A DNA stretch of 64,000 nucleotides, taken from NCBI GenBank assembly GCA_023055425.1, contig JALGPY010000005.1, positions 75,309,495 to 75,373,494 of the forward strand. The letters run 5' to 3'. Within the stretch, counting starts at the first letter, position 1; every line of letters begins with the position of its first letter. This document shows, one piece after another, positions 12,323-22,582 of this stretch. Source of the DNA: Linanthus parryae (taxonomy: Eukaryota; Streptophyta; Magnoliopsida; Ericales; Polemoniaceae). Made by a program: the position numbers and the translations under genes. The notes under the pieces were generated by a model. The model was not told the DNA's origin. It did no database searches and saw only the letters and a list, made by a program, of their open reading frames with translations.

Positions 12323-13168
12323 ACGTGTGACCCCATAGGTTTCTATATAGTTGGTAGTAACTATTACTAACATGGAGCGGTGTCTAGCAACACATCCATG
12401 CAGCCCAACCAATAGAAATAGTCAGTGATCCCGACAAACCTTTGTGCCCAATATGTCATACTGCATTATCCCTTTGTCTCCATATCCGGATTGGACACGA
12501 GACATAAATAGTCACACTCGTATATCCAATCCATAGTTCCTCGATCCTGGGAATATGCTTATGCTTACAGATAACATTAATATCTCTATATTAATTTATC
12601 TGAGTCTGGCCAGACATTCAATAAGCCTCATCCCTCGAGTGGCCGTGGATATTTACCCCCATTATGTGGGAGGGACAAATCCTATCTACATCACTACGAT
12701 CTCTAAGCTTGCTTCCTATCACGCCCGATAGCCACCTTTATGATTACCCAGTTACGGTGTAACGTTTGATAACATCAAAGCGCAATATTTCACAACTAGA
12801 GTATCTAGTGACTTCAAGTCCAAGGATTGCAATAATATTAGCACTACGAAAAGCGATTGTGACTTCACATAATCTAATGTATCCTTTTCGTCGTGGGTCA
12901 ATCCAGTATGCCATTACTCCTAATGCACACCCATATGTTAGACTTGATATCTCCATATCAATCTACCCATATACTAGTCTATATTTGATTGTCCTATTAA
13001 TCAATATAATGGACTAGGGACATTTAAGATAAATAACACAATTTATCTAAGGACTTCATTATATTAAATATCGCCATAAATAATAAATGAATATTCTAGC
13101 CAAAACATTGTTCATACTAAATCTATGATTGCCTCTAGGGCATCTATTCCAACAGTCTCCCACTTGCA

Positions 13169-15928
13169 CTAGAGCCAATCTGGCGCATCTCGTATGCCTA
13201 TAGATCTGGCGTGCCCTTCATGCTTTCGCTGCGCAAGAGGTTTCGTGAGCGGATCTGACATGTTGTCATCTGTCGGAATCTTGCATATCTTCTGATCTCC
13301 TCGATCGATCATATCACGAATAAGATGGAATCTCCTAAGTACATGCTTTGACTTTTGGTGCGATCTTGGTTCCTTTGCCTGTGCGATTGCCCCAGAGTTG
13401 TCACAGTACAACTCTACGGGATCCACTATGCTAGGGACCACACCGAGATCAGTGATAAACTTTTTTATCCATACTGCCTCTTTTGCTGCTTCCGCAGCAG
13501 CAATGTACTCAGCTTCTATTGTAGAATCAGCAACTGTGCCTTGCTTGGAACTCTTCCAGCTCACAGCTCCTCCATTCAGGCAAAACAATCCAGACTGCGA
13601 TCTGTAATCATCCTTGTCGGTTTGGAAGCTTGCGTCAGTGTAACCCTTTACACTTAGCTCTTCCATTCCTCCAAATATCAAGAATACATCCTTAGTTCTT
13701 CTCAAGTACTTTAGGATGTTCTTGACAGCAATCCAGTGACTCTCACCTGGATTGGACTTATATCTGCTCACCATACTCAACGCGTATGATACGTCTGGTC
13801 TAGTACATAGCATGGCGTACATGATGGATCCTATGGCCGAAGCATAGGGTATCCTGCTCATGCGATCCTTCTCCATCTCATTGGAGGGACAGTCATTCTT
13901 GGAAAGAGCGACTCCATGTGACATGGGCAAGAATCCCTTCTTGGAATCTTGCATGTTGAACCTCTTCAACACCTTGTCAATATATGTACTCTGACTTAGG
14001 CCAAGCAACCTTTCATATCTATCTCTATAGATCTTTATACCCAGTATATAGGCTGCGTCTCCTAAGTCTTTCATCGCAAAGCACTTTCCTAGCCAATCTT
14101 TAACAGATTGCAGAGTAGGAATATCATTGCCAATGATTAGTATGTCATCCACATACAAGACCAGAAATACTATAGAGCTCCCACTAACCTTCTTGTAAAC
14201 ACAAGGCTCATCTTCGTTCTTGATGAAGCCAAACTCTTTGACCGCGTCATCAAAACGTCGATTCCAGCTCCTAGAAGCTTGCTTTAGTCCATAAATGGAC
14301 CTTTGCAGCTTACAGACTTTATTGGCATTCTCTGGATCCTCAAAACCCTCTGGTTGTGTCATGTACACATCCTCAAGGAGGTTCCCATAAAGGAACGCTG
14401 TTTTGACATCCATTTGCCAAATCTCATAGTCGTAGTATGCTGCAATAGCAAGTAAGATTCGAATGGATTTAGTCATGGCGACTGGTGAAAAAGTCTCATC
14501 ATAGTCAATACCATGAATCTGTCTATAACCTTTGGCCACCAATCGCCCCTTATAGGCAACTATCTTGCCATCCATGTCGGTCTTCTTCTTGAAGACCCAC
14601 TTGCACCCTATGGGTCGAGCCCCTTCGGGTGGTTCCACCAAAGTCCATACTTTGTTGGTGTACATGGAATCCATTTCGGATCTCATAGCTTCTAGCCACT
14701 TCTTAGAGTCTGGGCCACTCATTGCTTCTCCATAGTTTGCAGGCTCATCATCCATGAGTGGTACGTCATCGGGCTCAGTCACAAGAAGTCCATACCTCTC
14801 TGGCTCATGACGCACTCTTCCTGATCTACGGAGTTCCTGTGTTACCTGAACAGGTTCTTCCACAACTTCTTGTGGTTCCTGTTCATGTTCCATTATTGGT
14901 TCAGTGGTTTGTGGTTCATGAATTTCTTCAAGTTCTACAACCCTCCCACTTGCTTCTTTAGAGACTAGTTCTCTTTCTAGAAACACGCCGGTCCGAGCAA
15001 CAAACACTTTGTTCTCGGTAGGGTTATAGAAATAATATCCTTTAGTCTCCTTAGGATATCCCACAAACTTACACTTATCCGCCTTAGGCCCGAGCTTGTC
15101 TGTCTGTAAACGCTTTACATAGACGTCGCAGCCCCAAATCTTCATAAACGACACTATGGGACGCCTCCCAGTCCATATCTCATATGGCGTCTTCATGACT
15201 GATTTGGATGGAACACGGTTAATGGTAAAAGCTGCCGTCATTAGAGCATGTCCCCAAAAGGATATCGGAAGATCTGTTTGAGACATCATAGATCGCACCA
15301 TATCTAATAGAGTGCGATTCCTCCTCTCAGATACACCATTCCATTGTGGTGTTCCGGGTGGAGTGAGCTGGGATACTATCCCACACTCTCTAAGATACTC
15401 ATCAAACTCTTGGCTTAAGTATTCTCCTCCACGATCCGATCGTAGAGTTTTAATACTCTTGCCAAGTTGCTTCTCCACTTCACTCTTGAATTCCTTGAAC
15501 AATTCAAAGGATTCGGATTTGGCCTTCATAAGGTATACAAATCCATATCTACTGAAATCATCAGTAAATGTGATGAAGTAGGTATAACCACCTCTGGCAG
15601 GCGTGGGGAATGGTCCGCATACATCAGTATGTATGAGTGCCAATAACTCACTAGTCCATTCTCCTTTCTTATTGAAAGGGGACTTTGTCATTTTTCCCAA
15701 TAAACAAGATTCACATGTCTCATATGATTCCAAATCAAATGAGTCTAGAAGTCCATCCTTATGGAGTCTAGATATGCGTTTCTCATTTATATGGCCTAAA
15801 CGACAGTGCCATAGATATGTAGGATTTAAATCATTAGTTTTAATCCTTTTATTATTTATGTTATAGATTGGATTATTTAGATCAAGGATATACAATCCAT
15901 TAGATAAATGCGCACTACAATAGTGCAT
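13169..15928 (-). CDS. pol: Copia pol: integrase, reverse transcriptase, RNase H
   Basis: This is the downstream part of the copia-1 polyprotein, in frame with gag-protease but separated from it by one TAA (15965-15967). Counting from 15928, the integrase zinc site is H41/H46/C72/C75 (HCRLGH, CESC). The catalytic triad is D102, D165 (RSDRGGEY) and E201, with the classic 35-residue spacing. The RT active site YVDD is at 592. RNase H shows YTDAS at about 763 and EAEY at about 805. The frame ends DAPDWL just before the polypurine tract and the LTR. The ATG at 15928 is the first Met after the stop and is not a likely natural start; the true product is a single Gag-Pol. Relative to copia-2 one residue is missing in the RNase H (QSGLF against QSGYVF). 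No other break was noticed. Confidence 0.93.
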   Translation of the reverse strand: MHYCSAHLSNGLYILDLNNPIYNINNKRIKTNDLNPTYLWHCRLGHINEKRISRLHKDGLLDSFDLESYETCESCLLGKMTKSPFNKKGEWTSELLALIHTDVCGPFPTPARGGYTYFITFTDDFSRYGFVYLMKAKSESFELFKEFKSEVEKQLGKSIKTLRSDRGGEYLSQEFDEYLRECGIVSQLTPPGTPQWNGVSERRNRTLLDMVRSMMSQTDLPISFWGHALMTAAFTINRVPSKSVMKTPYEIWTGRRPIVSFMKIWGCDVYVKRLQTDKLGPKADKCKFVGYPKETKGYYFYNPTENKVFVARTGVFLERELVSKEASGRVVELEEIHEPQTTEPIMEHEQEPQEVVEEPVQVTQELRRSGRVRHEPERYGLLVTEPDDVPLMDDEPANYGEAMSGPDSKKWLEAMRSEMDSMYTNKVWTLVEPPEGARPIGCKWVFKKKTDMDGKIVAYKGRLVAKGYRQIHGIDYDETFSPVAMTKSIRILLAIAAYYDYEIWQMDVKTAFLYGNLLEDVYMTQPEGFEDPENANKVCKLQRSIYGLKQASRSWNRRFDDAVKEFGFIKNEDEPCVYKKVSGSSIVFLVLYVDDILIIGNDIPTLQSVKDWLGKCFAMKDLGDAAYILGIKIYRDRYERLLGLSQSTYIDKVLKRFNMQDSKKGFLPMSHGVALSKNDCPSNEMEKDRMSRIPYASAIGSIMYAMLCTRPDVSYALSMVSRYKSNPGESHWIAVKNILKYLRRTKDVFLIFGGMEELSVKGYTDASFQTDKDDYRSQSGLFCLNGGAVSWKSSKQGTVADSTIEAEYIAAAEAAKEAVWIKKFITDLGVVPSIVDPVELYCDNSGAIAQAKEPRSHQKSKHVLRRFHLIRDMIDRGDQKICKIPTDDNMSDPLTKPLAQRKHEGHARSIGIRDAPDWL

Positions 15929-15964
15929 ACTATCAAAATAAATGGAGCAACACTTGTCCCTTAT

Positions 15965-17101
15965 TTAAATAGAAAAACCTTTCTCGTCCAAACAAGAAAC
16001 GGAAATAATGTTTCTGCTCATAGCAGGCACATAAAAGCAATTGTCTAATTTTAAAATAAGTCCAGAAGGCAAAGATAGCTCATAAACGCCTATAGCTAAT
16101 GCAGCAACCTTTGCTCCATTCCCGACGCGCAAGTCTATCTCCCCTTTTCGCAATCTTCTACTTCTTTTCAAATCCTTCACATTACGACAAATGTGAGAAC
16201 CACATCCGGTATCTAATACCCAGGATGATGAAATAGAAAGATTGACGTCTATAACATAAATACCTGGTGGTGGTGGAATCACTATTCCAAGCTTCTTATC
16301 CTCCAGATATTTAGGGCAATTCCTCCTCCAGTGACCCGGCTGGCTGCAGTAGTGACACTCACCTTTAGCCACGCCTCCGCTAGGCTTTAGGGCTTCCTTG
16401 GATTTCGCAACTTTCTTGCGTTTTCCCTTTGAAGTAGATGCAACTGACTTGCTCTTCTTCTTGTGTACCATCATTATGGCTTTGCCCTTGCCTTTATTGA
16501 TGCTTTGCTCAGCTGTCTTTAGCATGTTCAATAGGTCTGGCAAAGACTTGTTGATCTCATTCATATTATAGTTCATAATGAACTGATTATAACTGTCAGG
16601 CAACGATTGCAAGACGAGATCAGTTGCCAAGTCCTGGCCGAGTGGGAACCCCAGTCTCTCAAGGTTCTCTATGTACCCGATCATTCGGAGTACATGAGGG
16701 CCTACTGGATTCCCCTCTGCAAGACTACTTTTGAACAATGCTTTAGACACTTCATAGCGCTCATGCCTTGCCTGTTCCTGAAACAATTGTTTCAAGTGTC
16801 TGATCATATCATAGGCTTCCATGTTCTCGTGTTGCTTCTGAAGCTCACCAGTCATGGTACAAAGCATGAGGCATGTCACGTCATTAGAATCATCAATATG
16901 TTTCTGACGTGCCCTTACTTCCGCTAATAGAGACTCATCTTGTGGTGGGTCTGGAATTGGAGTGTCCAAGACGTACAACTTCTTTTCTTGCTTGAGGACA
17001 ATCCTCAAGTTTCTGTACCAGTCAAGGAAATTTGTTCCAGACAGTTTATCCTTCTCAAGGATAGATCGTAGGGATGAACTCGATGCGTTGTTGTTTGCCA
17101 T
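15965..17101 (-). CDS. gag-pro: Copia gag and aspartic protease, ended by an in-frame TAA
   Basis: Start chosen at 17101 (MANNN), the position matching the start in copia-2; 378 residues. The Gag core includes SGTNFLDWYRNLRIVLKQEK (21-40). A CCHC zinc knuckle lies at C249-X2-C252-X4-H257-X4-C262, and the protease active site DTG at 297-299 (WVLDTGCGSH). The frame stops at TAA 15965-15967, then stays open in the same frame through pol. At the same position copia-2 has TCA (Ser), so a single C-to-A nonsense change explains the break. Gag builds the cytoplasmic virus-like particle; the protease cuts the polyprotein. Confidence 0.93.
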   Translation of the reverse strand: MANNNASSSSLRSILEKDKLSGTNFLDWYRNLRIVLKQEKKLYVLDTPIPDPPQDESLLAEVRARQKHIDDSNDVTCLMLCTMTGELQKQHENMEAYDMIRHLKQLFQEQARHERYEVSKALFKSSLAEGNPVGPHVLRMIGYIENLERLGFPLGQDLATDLVLQSLPDSYNQFIMNYNMNEINKSLPDLLNMLKTAEQSINKGKGKAIMMVHKKKSKSVASTSKGKRKKVAKSKEALKPSGGVAKGECHYCSQPGHWRRNCPKYLEDKKLGIVIPPPPGIYVIDVNLSISSSWVLDTGCGSHICRNVKDLKRSRRLRKGEIDLRVGNGAKVAALAIGVYELSLPSGLILKLDNCFYVPAMSRNIISVSCLDEKGFSI

Positions 17102-18670
17102 TTGGAATTCTACAAAACGAGAAATATGCAATTTTAGTATTTTGAACAATTTGACTATATTTAACAATGGCTAGATCATCAAATATAGCTCCCACTATTT
17201 TTCTCGGATTAATAGCCCTCACTATTAAAGCGGAAAATATCTTTATACTTTCTAGTGGGTCCAAGATCCCTTTTCACTTCTTCTTGAGCTTGCTTTGGCA
17301 AGTCACCCAAGAATTGGTTATTTGGGTAGGAACCATTCCAATTGCATCCCATGCAACTCTTGGTCCAATTAGGTGAATAAATTTCTTTTATTCTTTATCC
17401 AATTGGATAACTCCTAATTGTCATGCCTCTAAGCTCATCAATCCAATTGACTCTTGCCTAGTTGCGTCCAACCTCTTGCTTTCAACATACACGCATTACT
17501 AGCTTGCGTCGTCCACAACACATCATGAAAAATTAAAATCGCCTTGCTTTGGCAAGCCCGAATTTTAATAGGACATGATCATGAAGGGTGTTTTGGCAAG
17601 AGAAGGCAAAACGCAATATTTAATTGAGGGATTTCTTTTATTTGTTTGGTTGATCTTTATCAACATGGTCTACTTATTTGGATTGGGCCATCCACAATAA
17701 AAGACCAACCGTGTTTATTATTATCTTGTTATCGTTTTGCTTGTAGCGCCATACACACAAAATAAATAACAAGGCATGAATAATAAACATCCACAAAATA
17801 AAAAAAAAACGTGGCATGGATATGGCCTCTAGACTAATGATATTATCAAGCCAATGATAATATCTAATTGCCCTAAAGTGCCGAGCTCATCTCCATGTGC
17901 TCCACCATAGCTGCGCGCCTAGGGATGTCTTTTGGCTCCTTTGGTTCTCCAGTCTTCTTCTCCATGTTCTTGCCTATCATCTAAATATTTCTAATTCTAG
18001 CCTAACATCTAGAATAAATAAATTATAAAAGCCTCACATGTCGAGGAGAAAAAGAACGACTCGCAGGCCGTAAAACTTAATTAATTATTACATTAATTTG
18101 ATCAGCTCGCAGGCCGTAAACCAAACCACAAAAACAATAAACATCCACAATCCTAGGCCATATCCATCCACCATGCAATAAAGCACATAATACAGTTAAA
18201 ACGCGCTTGTTTAATTTTAATGAAATTGGGTAACTAGGGTTTCACAACGGTCCAAAGGGTCCAAGCCAACAAGTGGCCCGAACCCTAGGACCGCCGCACG
18301 CCTAAGGGGGCCGCGACCTTGCTTGGAGCACAAGGGAGGGGCGGGCGGCTAGGGTTTCGGCCCTAGTCCCCTTCCTCCTTCCTTGTTGCCCAAGCAAGGT
18401 TGTTTCCATAATTTTGTTTCCATAATTGAAAACCCCTTTTTAATCATGTGCCCATGAACCCTAATTTTTCAAGAGCCCAATTATTCACATCCTATGTGAT
18501 TAAACTCACCAATTCTAACATCCAATGTCAAATTGAGTCTTGTTTGATTGAATCAAATTCAATATTGCATCTACTATGCCAATTTTTCAGTTTTCGCGTA
18601 ATAAACAATAATACGGTGTATGAACTGAAATCGTAAACACATAATATCATGTTATGCTCTACGACCTGTG
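17102..18670 (-). other. Untranslated leader of copia-1
   Basis: About 1.57 kb between gag and the PBS with no credible ORF. It contains two copies of CTCGCAGGCCGTAAA (plus strand) at 18060-18074 and 18106-18120; the same paired motif is in the leader of copia-2. A packaging or dimerisation role is possible but untested. Confidence 0.7.
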
Positions 18671-18682
18671 GCTCTGATACCA
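18671..18682 (-). other. Primer binding site (tRNA-iMet) of copia-1
   Basis: Minus-strand TGGTATCAGAGC, one base from the LTR edge at 18684. Confidence 0.92.
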
Positions 18683-18683
18683 C

Positions 18684-20127
18684 TGTTGGGTTTTGACGTA
18701 GGTAACGCAACGGAATAACAAAAATTAATCCTACTCAAAGCCCACCAAGGATCACAGGAAGAGACATCATAACATGATTAAGGTCGTAGAAGATGTGTAC
18801 CTTTTGATTTGTGAGATCACACGAAGAATGATGTCCTCGTCTCTACGGTTGATCCACGTCTAGAGGTGAGATCAAGATTCTTCCTTCAATCAAGTGCTAG
18901 CTTGAACCTTGGAGGAAGAGGGATGAAGATCAAAGCAACAAATCACCAAGGCACAAAGGAGGGGGCGGCCCTCTCTATGCCGTCGGGTAGAGGGGCGGAC
19001 GGGAGGGCTAGGGTTTCGGCCCTAGCTCTTTTGTCTTGCTCTCTCTTTTGCTCTCTCCCACTCTTTATGTGTTATGTCTAATAATAACTCATGTAGTGGG
19101 AAGGAAGCTAGAGCCTCCTTTATATACTCCAACAACTCCTTGTTGTTTCCATAAAAGAGTTTTCTTGTTCTAGTAGGACTAGAACTATTCCCTTCCTTGC
19201 AAATTAGTCCTACTAAGTTTGCAAGGTGTTGCACAATGATCCTTCTATTAATTAATCCATATTAATTAATCCCAAATCTAGCTCTACTCTATTTGACGTG
19301 TGACCCCATAGGTTTCTATATAGTTGGTAGTAACTATTACTAACATGGAGCAGTGTCTAGCAACACATCCATGCAGCCCAACCAATAGAAATAGTCAGTG
19401 ATCCCGACAAACCTTTGTGCCCAATATGTCATATTGCATTATCCCTTTATCTCCATATCCGGATTGGACACAAGACATAAATAGTCACACTCGTATATCC
19501 AATCCATAGTTCCTCGATCCTGGGAATATGCTTATGCTTACAGATAACATTAATATCTCTATATTAATTTATCTGAGTCTGGCCAGACATTCAATAAGCC
19601 TCATCCCTCGAGTGGCCGTGGATATTTACCCCCATTATGTGGGAGGGACAAATCCTATCTACATCACTACGATCTCTAAGCTTGCTTCCTATCACGCCCG
19701 ATAGCCACCTTTATGATTACCCAGTTACGGTGTAACGTTTGATAACATCAAAGCGCAATATTTCACAACTAGAGTATCTAGTGACTTCAAGTCCAAGGAT
19801 TGCAATAATATTAGCACTACGAAAAGCGATTGTGACTTCACATAATCTAATGTATCCTTTTCGTCGTGGGTCAATCCAGTATGCCATTACTCCTAATGCA
19901 CACCCATATATTAGACTTGATATCTCCATATCAATCTACCCATATACTAGTCTATATTTGATTGTCCTATTAATCAATATAATGGACTAGGGACATTTCA
20001 GATAAATAACACAATTTATCTAAGGACTTCATTATATTAAATATCGCCATAAATAATAAATGAATATTCTAGCCAAAACATTGTTCATACTAAATCTATG
20101 ATTGCCTCTAGGGCATCTATTCCAACA
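18684..20127 (-). repeat. Right (5') LTR of copia-1
   Basis: 1444 bp, uninterrupted. On the sense strand it starts TGTTGGAATAG and ends CCCAACA; target duplication CCAGC follows at 20128-20132. It carries the promoter of the element. Confidence 0.95.
19119..19126 (-). promoter_or_regulatory. TATA box of the copia-1 5' LTR
   Basis: Sense-strand TATATAAA within GGAGTATATAAAGGAGGC. An equivalent TATATAAA occurs in both copia-2 LTRs. Confidence 0.6.
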
Positions 20128-20132
20128 CCAGC

Positions 20133-20318
20133 TGCCTTCAAGCTTGGCTCAGGAGGCTCTTTGTGCTCCTCGGGAGCTGGGGAACGCGGAGAGAGTGGGG
20201 AAACGGGCTGGGTATAGCCCGGTTGGTTGGGCCCAACCTCATCGCCGGAAACAATGGTGACGGCGGCGGCGTTGGGTTGGGTCGCTGCTACTGGTCGTTC
20301 TTGCTTCTTCGAGCTCAC
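20133..20318 (-). other. 5' half of the GC-rich LTR ORF, array copy 2, cut by copia-1
   Basis: Sense-strand ATG at 20318 begins the same MSSKKQERPVAATQPN frame as the copies at 24765-25106 and 27934-28224. Copia-1 inserted in mid-frame; the rest of the frame lies at 3487-3584. Confidence 0.5.
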
Positions 20319-21722
20319 AGAGAGTGAGAGAGGGGGCAGAGAGTAAGTGAAAGGGGAGTTACAGGTGGTGGTGCCGGTAATGGTGATGATGCCGACGGTG
20401 GTGGTGGTGTTTGGTGGGTTCGGTGGTTGATGGTGGGGGGCTGTTTCTGGGTTCGGTAAAACCAGAGAAAGGGAGAGAGAGTGGCGGGGATGAGAGGCGG
20501 AGAGGTGGAGCAGAGGTCGAGGTGGTGATGGCAGTGGTGTTGGCGGTAGTGGTGCTCTGTTCCAGGTGGGTTTTCCTTCGGGTGAAAACAGGGGGGTGAA
20601 TCGAAGGCTTGGTGATGGTTGAAGGAGGGTGTTGGTGGTGGTGTTGTCGTCGAGATTGGAGGTTGTGATTGGCGGTGAAGGGGCTGATTTCAGGTGGGTT
20701 TGCTGGGTTTGTTACGGTGGAGATGGGTGATTGTGAGGTGGAATTGTGGTGGTGGTTGTTGTTGTTCTCGGCAAGACAAGGAGAAACAGAGTGATGGTGG
20801 TGGTGGTTTCTTTGGTTTGCTGGGTTTGGTCGGCAAAAACAGAGAGAAAGGCAGAGAGGGAGTTGGAGGGGATGAAGATTGAAGAGAAGGGGAAGGTTTA
20901 AGAGATGGGGAGGTGATTTGATTAGAGAGGGGAAGCTAGCTGGTGAAGGAGGCGGGCGTGGTCGAGGTGAAGTACGGAGGCGTGGGTTTTTCTCAGGCTG
21001 CTGGTCGGTGGCTGAAGCAGCAAAGCAGAGAAGGGAAAGATGAGAGATGTGATAGGAGAGAGAAAATTATACGGTGTGGCGGATTCGCGAAGTCACGCGG
21101 TGGTCGGACACGCGACGAACATTAAAACATACGTGACTAAAAATAAAAACGCGACGAGAATACTACACGCAATACACCACAAATACAATAACAAATAAAC
21201 ATAATTTTTGACTGAGAAACTAAACTTTAACTGATAAATACAAAATGTTAAAAATAGTTAAACTAATATAAAATAAATTTGACTAATAAGATTAAGTTCG
21301 ACTGATAAAAAGAAATTTAAATTAGAAAATTCGTATTGATTTGTGGAAACTCGTAAATATTTTTATTTCAATAATAATTACTAAACATATAGTTTATAAT
21401 TAATAGTTAACTTTTTATTTAAACAAAATCACATTATTTAAATATATATATATATATAATAATTAATATGTTAAAATAATTATAAACGAATACGTATTTG
21501 CTATGATTAGAGAAGATTAAATTTAAATATAGTATAAATAAAAAAAAAAAACGGAATACCCTTACAGAAAATATGAAGTATTACATCCTTCCCTCCTTGG
21601 ACTAAGCTTCGTCCTCGAAGCTTGAATTTGGTACTAGGTCTTACAGGTCTCTATTTAAGTCACAATTATCAAAACGACAATTAGCAAGCAAATGAATGCA
21701 GGGACAAAACAGGGTCGTTACA

Positions 21723-22582
21723 TCTTCCCCCACTTAGGACTGAGCTTCGTCCTCGAAGCTCGAAGGGTTTCTATTAGTCTCTACGGGTTCTAATACGAAG
21801 TGAAATGTAGGGTGATCGTGGATAGGCAGCGTATTCGTCTCCATGTTGCATGCTGCTTCCCCCTCTATCTGATTCATCGCAAGATCTATCCGCCTTACCT
21901 TTGGACATTGCCCTGAGTTGCTTCCATCCATTTCGGTTGGCACATTGCTTTTGGCGCCTTACCAGGATAGCCTATCAGACGAGCGTCTTATACTAAAGCC
22001 TATCGATTTGAAGGACAGGGGTATGCAAACAGGTAGGGTATGAATCGATGCGCACAAAAAGGTTCTAATCGTGCAAGAGGACATTATATAAACATATACG
22101 CAATAGCAATTAATCATATAATAGACTCATCCAAATTCACGAAATTTGAGAATAAACTTTCCACAAGTTACGAAGCATATAGCGAAGTGCGATCGAACAC
22201 TCAGAAAACATCACAAAGCGAGGTAAAACCCTTAAGTCGTGTAAGAAAGAACACACATAAGTGTAGGATATAGTATTCCAAAACCAAGGATGAGGGTGGG
22301 CGGGAAATACCACAGTTAGTCACTTCTCATTCGAACATGTATAAGCACTAAGACTTGAAAACGAAATGAAAGTAAAGACAGGTAACACATATCAGTTAGG
22401 CATCCGAGAATAAACAAGAGACATAACCCAAATTCCCGGCTTATTCAGATTTTACTTTTCAGTTTGTCTTGCCCTACCGATTTCAACTTCAAGTTCAAAA
22501 TTAGCTTTAATTACTTTCGAAAATCTTAGTTTTAAATGTTTTCTCCCTACAGTCCTACTGATGTCACTGCTCTGATACCAAC
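21723..22582 (-). other. Internal region 2 of the long-LTR element
   Basis: 860 bp and very similar to 388-1248, including the polypurine tract at the left end, the iMet PBS at 22564-22580 and the 69-codon frame at 21734-21943. No retroelement domain. Confidence 0.75.

Larger units (their letters stand above)
3585..13154 (-). repeat. Left (3') LTR of copia-1, split by a nested element
   Basis: The pieces 3585-4201 and 12328-13154 together give 1444 bp and match the right LTR almost base for base. They are separated by the element 4202-12322 and its duplicated ACGTG. Confidence 0.95.
3585..20127 (-). mobile_element. Ty1/copia (Angela-type) retrotransposon copia-1, nearly intact
   Basis: Both LTRs are 1444 bp once the nested insertion is removed. 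On the sense (minus) strand they begin TGTTGGAATAGATGCCCTAG and end in CA. The target duplication CCAGC is perfect (3580-3584 and 20128-20132). The LTR start and the gag sequence resemble the Angela/BARE group. Order on the minus strand is LTR (18684-20127), PBS, 1.6-kb leader, gag-protease, integrase, RT, RNase H, polypurine tract (13155-13164), LTR. The LTRs differ at about 8 positions by eye (near 0.55%), so the insertion is recent. Only one nonsense codon was noticed in the polyprotein. Confidence 0.95.
1249..21722 (-). repeat. LTR copy 2 of the array, split by copia-1
   Basis: LTR running from TGTAACACCCCC at 1249 to GTTACA at 21722, interrupted by copia-1 (3585-20127) and its duplicated target. 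Removing the insertion leaves about 3.93 kb, unusually long for an LTR. It contains a 53-bp triplicate (2093-2250), an AT-rich block (about 2800-3300 and 21120-21560), a GC-rich island (about 3470-3584 plus 20133-20320) and a GGT-rich block (about 20340-21000). Confidence 0.85.

Noticed and set aside
13355..13657. Plus-strand frames over the copia-1 pol region
   Set aside because: Shadows of the minus-strand RNase H coding sequence.
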